DNA from: Planctomycetales bacterium
GTDB lineage: Bacteria; Planctomycetota; SBBH01
Length of the DNA: 17,679 nt
Assembly: GCA_005239795.1 (NCBI GenBank)
Contig: SBBH01000049.1
Span: 1-17,679 of the forward strand
Reading direction: 5' to 3'
The notes under the pieces were generated by a model that ran no database searches, was not told where the DNA came from, and saw only the letters and a list, made by a program, of their open reading frames with translations. The position numbers and the translations under genes were made by a program. Every line of letters begins with the position of its first letter. Position 1 is the stretch's first letter. Shown piece after piece: positions 12,871 to 17,679 of the stretch.

Positions 12871-14796
12871 ATGGCGACGGTCACCATCAATCTGCCGGAC
12901 GGATCGAAAAAGGTATTCTCTAAGCCGGCCACCGTGGCCGAAGTGGCCGCCGCGATCGGGAAACGCCTCGCCGCCGACGCCGTGGCAGGGAAGGTGGATG
13001 GCAAACTCGTCGACACCTTCTTCAAGATCGAGAGGGACGCTTCCCTTGAGATCATCACAAAACAATCGAAGGAGTCCGCGGAGATCCTGCGCCACTCCTC
13101 GGCGCACCTCATGGCGCAGGCGGTGGCGCGCCTTTTCGGGCCCGTCAAGCTCTGGGTCGGCCCCCCCCTTCTGGAAGGGCGCTACGGGTTCTACTACGAC
13201 ATGGACCTCGACCACCGGATCGTCCCCGAAGACTTCCCGAAGATTGAAGCCGAGATGATGAAGATTGCCGCCGAAAATCTCTCGCCCGAGCGGTTCGAGC
13301 TCCCTGTCGACGAGGCGGTCCAGCTCGCCGAAAAGATCGGCCAGCCTTATAAGGTGGAGCTCATCAAGGGATTCGGTGTCTCCACCGTCTCCTTCTACAA
13401 ACAGGGGGAGTTCACCGACCTCTGCGAGGGACCCCACCTGCCGCGCACGGGATTTGTGGGTGGCGTCAAGATCATGAACGTGACCGGCGCCTACTTGCAC
13501 GGCGACCAGTCCCAAAAGATGCTCCAACGTGTCTACGGGTGTGCCTTCTTCTCCCAGAAGGAGCTCGATGCGCACCTGGCCAAATGGGCCGATGCCGAAA
13601 AGCGTGATCACCGGAGGCTGGGGACCGAGCTGGACCTTTTCTTTTTCGATCCGATCGCCCCGGGCCATCCCTTTTTCCTTCCCAAGGGAGCTTTTCTTTT
13701 CAACGGCTTGATCTCTTACATGCGCAGACATTACGAGCGAGAGGGGTATCAGGAGGTCGTGACCCCGCAGGTCTTCTTGAGCCAGCTTTGGAAGCAATCG
13801 GGACATTACGACCATTACAAGGACAACATGTATTTCTGCAAGGTAGGGGACGACGAATTCGGCGTGAAACCGATGAACTGCCCTTCCCATGCCTTGATTT
13901 TCAAGAGTCGGCACCGATCCTACCGCGAACTTCCTCTGCGCCTGGCCGACTTCGGGATGTTGCACCGACTTGAACTCTCGGGCGTCGTCGGGGGGCTCAC
14001 CAGGGTGCGCCGCCTCACCCAGGATGACGCGCATATCTTTTGCGCGCCCGAGCAGATCGAGGACGAGATCGCGAATCTCATCCGCTTGGGCCGGAAAGTC
14101 TATAAGACCTTCGGGATGCCGCTCCGAGCGGAACTGTCCACCCGACCGCCGCAATCCCTCGGTTCGGACGAACTCTGGACGCGGGCGGAGGGAGCCCTTC
14201 AGGCGGTGCTCCAACACACAGGCGAACCTTTCCAGGTTAAAAAGGGAGAGGGAGCCTTCTACGGCCCCAAGATCGACTTCCACGCAAAGGATGCGTTGGA
14301 TCGAGAATGGCAGCTTTTCACCATCCAGTTGGATTTCAATCTCGCCGAGCGCTTTGACCTGGAGTATGCGAGCCAAAAAGGGAGCCGGGAACGCCCCGTG
14401 GTGATCCATCGGGCCATCCTCGGATCGATCGAGCGTTTCCTCGGCGTGCTGATCGAGCACACCGGCGGCGATTTCCCGTTGTGGCTGGCCCCGATACAAG
14501 TACGTGTTCTAGCCGTCACCGACAAACAAAACGAGTACGCCGAGAGAATCGAAAAGGAACTACGGATCCTGGGTATCCGTGTCGACCGAGACACTAGTTC
14601 AGAAAAAATCGGGGCAAAAATCAGAAAGGCAACCCTGGAAAAAATCCGGTATATGGCAATCGTGGGAGAAGAAGAGGCAAAAGCAAAACCCGAAGTAGTT
14701 GCTCTTCGCGACCGAAAAAACCTAGATAAGACGGATAGCGAGTGGGTCAGTCCTAAAGAGCTAGCGAAAAGAATCCTAGAAGAGATTCCCGCATAG
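12871..14796 (+). CDS. thrS: Threonyl-tRNA synthetase
   Basis: The 641-aa length is that of class II ThrRS. A TGS domain occupies residues 1-63. The editing domain has HSSAH (His75, His79) and CEGPH (Cys185, His189). The catalytic core carries the zinc ligands Cys337 (MNCPSH), His388 (DDAHIF) and His513 (VIHRA). The anticodon-binding domain begins near 539. It charges tRNA-Thr and hydrolyses Ser-tRNA-Thr. It heads the conserved thrS-infC-rpmI-rplT cluster. The start ATG has no Shine-Dalgarno and a TAGAAT 10 nt upstream, so it looks leaderless. The last 300 bp or so drop to roughly 47% GC and use CTA and AGA codons that are rare in the rest of the gene, with the change near residue 541. Confidence 0.98.
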   Translation: MATVTINLPDGSKKVFSKPATVAEVAAAIGKRLAADAVAGKVDGKLVDTFFKIERDASLEIITKQSKESAEILRHSSAHLMAQAVARLFGPVKLWVGPPLLEGRYGFYYDMDLDHRIVPEDFPKIEAEMMKIAAENLSPERFELPVDEAVQLAEKIGQPYKVELIKGFGVSTVSFYKQGEFTDLCEGPHLPRTGFVGGVKIMNVTGAYLHGDQSQKMLQRVYGCAFFSQKELDAHLAKWADAEKRDHRRLGTELDLFFFDPIAPGHPFFLPKGAFLFNGLISYMRRHYEREGYQEVVTPQVFLSQLWKQSGHYDHYKDNMYFCKVGDDEFGVKPMNCPSHALIFKSRHRSYRELPLRLADFGMLHRLELSGVVGGLTRVRRLTQDDAHIFCAPEQIEDEIANLIRLGRKVYKTFGMPLRAELSTRPPQSLGSDELWTRAEGALQAVLQHTGEPFQVKKGEGAFYGPKIDFHAKDALDREWQLFTIQLDFNLAERFDLEYASQKGSRERPVVIHRAILGSIERFLGVLIEHTGGDFPLWLAPIQVRVLAVTDKQNEYAERIEKELRILGIRVDRDTSSEKIGAKIRKATLEKIRYMAIVGEEEAKAKPEVVALRDRKNLDKTDSEWVSPKELAKRILEEIPA

Positions 14797-14816
14797 TTTC
14801 CCCCATTTAAAATCAC

Positions 14817-14845
14817 TTGATGACCCTTCCTCTTGAAGTTATAAG
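14817..14845 (+). promoter_or_regulatory. Internal promoter of infC
   Basis: TTGATG (14817-14822), a 17-bp spacer and TATAAG (14840-14845) lie just after the thrS stop. Transcription would start near 14852, immediately before the terminator hairpin. Confidence 0.55.
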
Positions 14846-14851
14846 TGCCGC

Positions 14852-14883
14852 TCGCCGGTGCCTTGGGGCGCCGGTGGTTTTTT
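14852..14883 (+). terminator. Intrinsic terminator or attenuator in the infC leader
   Basis: CCGGTGCC (14855-14862) pairs with GGCGCCGG (14867-14874), with one G-U pair and a 4-nt loop. Three more pairs, two of them wobble, extend it outward to 14852 and 14877. TTTTTT follows at 14878-14883. Lying between thrS and infC, it can end thrS transcripts and, when bypassed, let the infC-rpmI-rplT message be made, as in the L20-controlled leader attenuation known for this operon in Bacillus. Confidence 0.75.
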
Positions 14884-14894
14884 CGGCTGTGATT

Positions 14895-14907
14895 GGGGAG
14901 GAGCGCG
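14895..14907 (+). promoter_or_regulatory. Ribosome site that selects the AUU start of infC
   Basis: GGGGAGGAG at 14895-14903, 4 nt before ATT at 14908. The nearest in-frame standard start is TTG at 14893, which lies before this ribosome site and so cannot use it. Confidence 0.75.
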
Positions 14908-15546
14908 ATTTCCTTCGGAGTTTCCAGAACCTCGACGTCTGATCCCCGGGTCAACTTCCGCATCCGGGTCCCCAAGGTTCGCCTGATCGACCACAACGGC
15001 GGCCAGGTCGGGGTCATCGACACGAAGGACGCCCAGCGGATGGCCCAAGAGGCGGGATTGGACCTCGTGGAGGTCGCCCCCCTCGAGCGCCCCCCTGTCT
15101 GCCGGATCATGGACTATGGAAAATTCAAATATCAGCAGAAAAAGAAACACCAGAAGCACCACGGCGGACACCTCAAGGGGATCCGCCTCTCCCCGAAGAT
15201 CCAGGACCACGATCTCCTGATCAAGGTGGAGCACGCGAAGAAGTTCCTGGGGCGGGGGGACAAGGTGGTGGCGACCATGATGTTCCGGGGACGCGAGATG
15301 GCGCATGTGGATATCGGCCAGCAGGTGATGGACCGGTTCCTCACCGCGCTCGGAGAGTTCGGCAGGGTTGAGAAGGCCCCCCAATTCGAACACCGCAAGC
15401 TCAACGTGATCGTCGGCCCCGGGAAGATTGCCCTCAAAAGTTCCAAGAAGGAACCCTCCAAACCAAAGCCGGCGACCGCCACTCTCCCGGCAACCGCGCC
15501 CGCCGCGACGGCTGACGCCGACGACGGAAAAAGGAAGGCTCCCTGA
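14908..15546 (+). CDS. infC: Translation initiation factor IF-3, AUU start
   Basis: IF-3 binds the 30S subunit and checks start-codon and initiator-tRNA pairing. From ATT at 14908 the product is 212 aa: short leader, N-domain with VPKVRLIDHNGGQVGVI and DLVEVAPLERPPVCRIMDYG (its conserved end), Lys-rich linker (YQQKKKHQKHH), C-domain with GIRLSPKIQDHDLLIKVEHA and MFRGREM. It ends in an extra Ala/Pro/Lys-rich tail of about 35 residues that the 180-aa E. coli protein lacks. The AUU start is the classic autoregulatory device: IF-3 discriminates against its own start codon when abundant. It comes 111 nt after thrS, behind its own promoter and attenuator, and 2 nt before rpmI. Confidence 0.96.
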   Translation: MSFGVSRTSTSDPRVNFRIRVPKVRLIDHNGGQVGVIDTKDAQRMAQEAGLDLVEVAPLERPPVCRIMDYGKFKYQQKKKHQKHHGGHLKGIRLSPKIQDHDLLIKVEHAKKFLGRGDKVVATMMFRGREMAHVDIGQQVMDRFLTALGEFGRVEKAPQFEHRKLNVIVGPGKIALKSSKKEPSKPKPATATLPATAPAATADADDGKRKAP

Positions 15547-15548
15547 AG

Positions 15549-15749
15549 ATGCCCAAGCAGAAGACGCACAAGGGACTGAAGTGGCGCTTCCGCGTGACAC
15601 GGAACGGCAAGGTGCTCCGCCGGAAGCCGGGAAAAAGACATCTGCTCTCCTCAAAGAGCGGCAACCGCCGGCGCAGACTGCGCCGACCTGACGAGGTCTA
15701 TAAGCCTTATGCCGAGACGATCAAGAATCTGTTGAGACCGGGGGTTTAG
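15549..15749 (+). CDS. rpmI: Ribosomal protein bL35
   Basis: A 66-aa basic protein that opens with PKQKTHKG and carries the RHLLSSKS stretch of bL35; E. coli bL35 is 65 aa. It is a late-assembling protein of the 50S subunit. The ATG lies 2 nt after the infC stop, with GGAAGG upstream inside the infC end, and it is followed after 1 nt by rplT, so all three are co-transcribed and probably coupled in translation. Confidence 0.97.
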   Translation: MPKQKTHKGLKWRFRVTRNGKVLRRKPGKRHLLSSKSGNRRRRLRRPDEVYKPYAETIKNLLRPGV

Positions 15750-15750
15750 C

Positions 15751-16116
15751 ATGCCAAGAGCTTTGGGGAAAGTCGCCGCGCACGCACGGCACAAGAAGTA
15801 CATCAAGCGGGCCAAGGGGTTCTGGGGAAAACGCAAGAACCGCTACCGGGTCGCTCGCGAGACGGTGGCTCGGGCCGAACGGTTCTCTACCCGCGACCGC
15901 CGACAGAAAAAGCGCCAATTTCGCGGTCTCTGGATCATGCGCGTCAACGCCGCCGCGCGGGAGAATGGCCTCACTTACAGCCAGCTCATCCACGGCCTGG
16001 CACAGGCCAAGGTCGCCGTCGACCGCAAGATCCTGGCCGACATCGCCCTCACGGACCCGACTGCCTTCAAGGCGTTCGCAGAGCTGGCAAAGAAATCAGT
16101 CGCGGCAAACGCCTAG
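15751..16116 (+). CDS. rplT: Ribosomal protein bL20
   Basis: The 121-aa product has the long basic N-terminal helix (PRALGKVAAHARHKKYIKRA, then KGFWGKRKNRYRVA) and the globular C-terminal RNA-binding half (FRGLWIMRVNAAAR, then NGLTYSQLIHGL) of bL20. It binds 23S rRNA early in 50S assembly and in other bacteria represses this operon by binding its leader RNA, which fits the attenuator seen before infC. It starts 1 nt after rpmI. Length and motifs are normal. Confidence 0.98.
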   Translation: MPRALGKVAAHARHKKYIKRAKGFWGKRKNRYRVARETVARAERFSTRDRRQKKRQFRGLWIMRVNAAARENGLTYSQLIHGLAQAKVAVDRKILADIALTDPTAFKAFAELAKKSVAANA

Positions 16117-16120
16117 ACAC

Positions 16121-17230
16121 ATGTCCTGGCAGCGCCCCCTTTCCAGCCTTTGCCTCTGGCTGGGCCTTGCGGCGCGTCTCTCGGCCGATCCGGCCGCCGA
16201 GGCCCGCCGAATCTCGGAGGAGATCCTGACGGCCGAGAATGCGATCCGGGAGCTTGTCGCCAAGGAATCGCTGGACGGCGCCGAGATCGACCAGCTCGGG
16301 ACGCTTCGGCGCAAACGATGGACGTTGAGGAACGACCTTTGGAAGCTCTTTCACACTGCCCACGGGACATCCACTATGAAAGCGGCGCACGAAATCATTC
16401 TCCCCTATGAAACCAGTCGAAACAGACGGACGACCTCTGCCGGCAAGACTGTCGTAACGGCCTCCTCCTATGCCTCTACATTCACCGAGGAATTATGGGA
16501 CGGGGAAAAGACATATGTCACCTGCGAGGTCAGCATCGAAAACAACGCGGCGCGTTTCTCGATCCGCCTGATCCCCGTCGCCGACGCATGGACGGAACCC
16601 CTCAAGATCATCGACTCCGAGGAAACCCCGGCCTGGATGTCGCTTGGACGATTTCTGGCTCTCACGGATGATCAAAAAAACCAATTCCTTGACCTTGGGG
16701 AACGCACTCGAGCCTCGGAGCAAAAAATCAGGGACGCTCTCCAGTCCTACAAGAAAAAGGGGTACGAAAACGAGAAAGCCGCCAAACATTTTGTCGCGGC
16801 TGTCCTCGACGCGCAGATCGCCGCGGACGAGATCGCCCCTAGCCACATCCACTTCTCGGTCCTCACGAAACCCCAACGCGAAATGCTGCGGCGGCTCGGC
16901 GAAAGCATTTACGGCAAAGGAGGAGCAATATCCAAGAATTCCAGACCCGCGCCCGGCATAATCGGGTTACTGGGCAAAGAAGTTGTTTCAATAACCTACA
17001 CGGTGGGTGGCGTTACAAAGACCGATTTTCTCAACAACCTCAAAATGACGCTCAAAAACAAGGCGAACCTGGATCTTTCTTGGGAACCGTTTCTCGAAAG
17101 CAACTGGGAAGAGATCACTTTCGAGACGACTACAGAAAACGGCTGGAAGATCATCCTGGAAGAAGCGGCCAAACAGCTCGGCGCACGCCTCAGCGAAATT
17201 TCCTCGTCCCATTACAAGCTGACGAAGTAG
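16121..17230 (+). CDS. Secreted protein of unknown function
   Basis: The 369-aa product starts at an ATG 4 nt after the rplT stop; the open frame extends further upstream inside rplT, but this start gives a clean signal peptide (hydrophobic residues 8-20, likely cut after ARLSA, residue 22). The mature protein begins with a charged helical, possibly coiled-coil region (EEILTAENAIRELV, LRRKRWTLRNDLW). It continues with mixed alpha/beta sequence rich in Lys, Glu and aromatics, including a VTASSYASTFTEELWDGEK stretch and a C-terminal WKIILEEAAKQLGARL helix. No domain was recognised. Its place right behind rplT suggests read-through expression from the ribosomal operon rather than a translation role. 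Confidence 0.75.
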   Translation: MSWQRPLSSLCLWLGLAARLSADPAAEARRISEEILTAENAIRELVAKESLDGAEIDQLGTLRRKRWTLRNDLWKLFHTAHGTSTMKAAHEIILPYETSRNRRTTSAGKTVVTASSYASTFTEELWDGEKTYVTCEVSIENNAARFSIRLIPVADAWTEPLKIIDSEETPAWMSLGRFLALTDDQKNQFLDLGERTRASEQKIRDALQSYKKKGYENEKAAKHFVAAVLDAQIAADEIAPSHIHFSVLTKPQREMLRRLGESIYGKGGAISKNSRPAPGIIGLLGKEVVSITYTVGGVTKTDFLNNLKMTLKNKANLDLSWEPFLESNWEEITFETTTENGWKIILEEAAKQLGARLSEISSSHYKLTK

Positions 17231-17260
17231 CGCGGCGCGCGGTCGTGCGCTGCGCCGATC

Positions 17261-17679
17261 TTATGAATAACCGCCGCTGGTGTTCGGATGGCGCGCGGAG
17301 GTGTAGAGCATCTCCTCCGTCCCCTCAACATAGGCGCCGATCCGGCGGTACTTCTCGTAGCGCTCCTCGAGAAGGCGTTTGGCGTCCAGGCGCGAAAGCT
17401 CGCGAAGGTTCTCCAGAATCGCGTTCTTCAGGAACTCGGCGCTCGCCGCCGGGTCGACATGCGCCCCCCCCACCGGCTCCCGGATCACCTCGTCGACGAT
17501 CCCCAGGTCGAAGAGGTCCTTGGCGACGAGCTTCAGCGCCTCGGCCGCCTCGGGGGCCTTCGCGCGGTCCTTCCAAAGGATCGCCGCGCACCCCTCGGGG
17601 CTTATGACCGAATAGACGGTGTTCTCCTGCATGAGGAGGCGGTCTCCCACGCCGATCCCCAGGGCTCCCCCTGAAAACC
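17261..17679 (-). CDS. accA: Acetyl-CoA carboxylase carboxyltransferase alpha subunit (5' part off window)
   Basis: About 138 C-terminal codons are visible. SGGALGIGVGDR, ENTVYSVISPEGCAAILWKD and DLGIVDEVIREPVGGAH are the signatures of AccA, with its usual C-terminal helices after them. AccA with AccD moves the carboxyl group from biotin to acetyl-CoA, the first step of fatty-acid synthesis. The gene converges on the secreted-protein gene with only 30 bp between stops; that gap holds a GC-rich short stem (GGCGC/GCGCC) without a T-tract. The stop is TAA at 17261-17263. Confidence 0.96.
   Translation of the reverse strand, partial: FSGGALGIGVGDRLLMQENTVYSVISPEGCAAILWKDRAKAPEAAEALKLVAKDLFDLGIVDEVIREPVGGAHVDPAASAEFLKNAILENLRELSRLDAKRLLEERYEKYRRIGAYVEGTEEMLYTSARHPNTSGGYS

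Noticed and set aside
12667..14499. A 610-codon minus-strand frame antisense to thrS
   Set aside because: thrS is unmistakable on the plus strand; this frame is a composition artefact.
1..17679. CRISPR array, insertion sequence or rRNA
   Set aside because: No regularly spaced repeats, no transposase frame with terminal repeats, and no rRNA-like sequence was seen.

Overview
The window is about 17.7 kb of high-GC bacterial chromosome. The mix of genes suggests an uncultured Planctomycetota-like or similar deep-branching lineage: HEAT-repeat lipoproteins, an M48 membrane protease with a long multi-spanning N-terminus, a very short FlgM-like protein, and secreted proteins with Lys/Pro-rich tails. 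That assignment is an inference from gene style, not a phylogeny. The left edge looks like a contig end.

Layout. 1-1331: an M48 protease on the minus strand, running off the left edge through a 63-bp inverted repeat that is probably a fold-back artefact. 1332-2736: repeat-rich intergenic DNA, a 59-aa FlgM-like gene, a secreted Lys/Pro-tailed protein, and two tandem perfect hairpins. 2737-3863: a cysteine-synthase-family enzyme and tRNA-Val(GAC). 4211-9956: an accessory stretch of defence and mobile-type genes, several broken. It holds a SWIM-SNF2 helicase, the C-terminal stub of another SF2 helicase, a complete AbiEi/AbiEii type IV toxin-antitoxin operon with a visible operator, an N-terminal primase fragment, a frameshifted DinB gene and a remnant of a GH3 beta-glucosidase tail. 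9783-12847: two minus-strand HEAT-repeat genes, the second a lipoprotein. 12871-16116: the conserved translation cluster thrS, infC, rpmI, rplT. 16121-17230: a secreted protein of unknown function. 17261-17679: the 3' part of accA on the minus strand.

Regulation. Five genes (M48, cysteine synthase, SNF2, HEAT lipoprotein, thrS) have a -10-like hexamer only 8-12 nt before the start codon and no clear Shine-Dalgarno, which suggests leaderless mRNAs. For thrS and the divergent HEAT lipoprotein the two -10 elements overlap in one 7-bp sequence, so a single symmetric promoter may serve both. infC starts at a rare AUU codon behind a strong ribosome site, and its leader has its own promoter and an intrinsic terminator or attenuator. 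The abiE operon has a 10-bp inverted repeat lying over its -10 box.

No single feature is certainly a new system. The best candidates for follow-up are the symmetric leaderless promoter, the sharp composition change at the anticodon-binding domain of ThrS, and the decayed defence island next to tRNA-Val.
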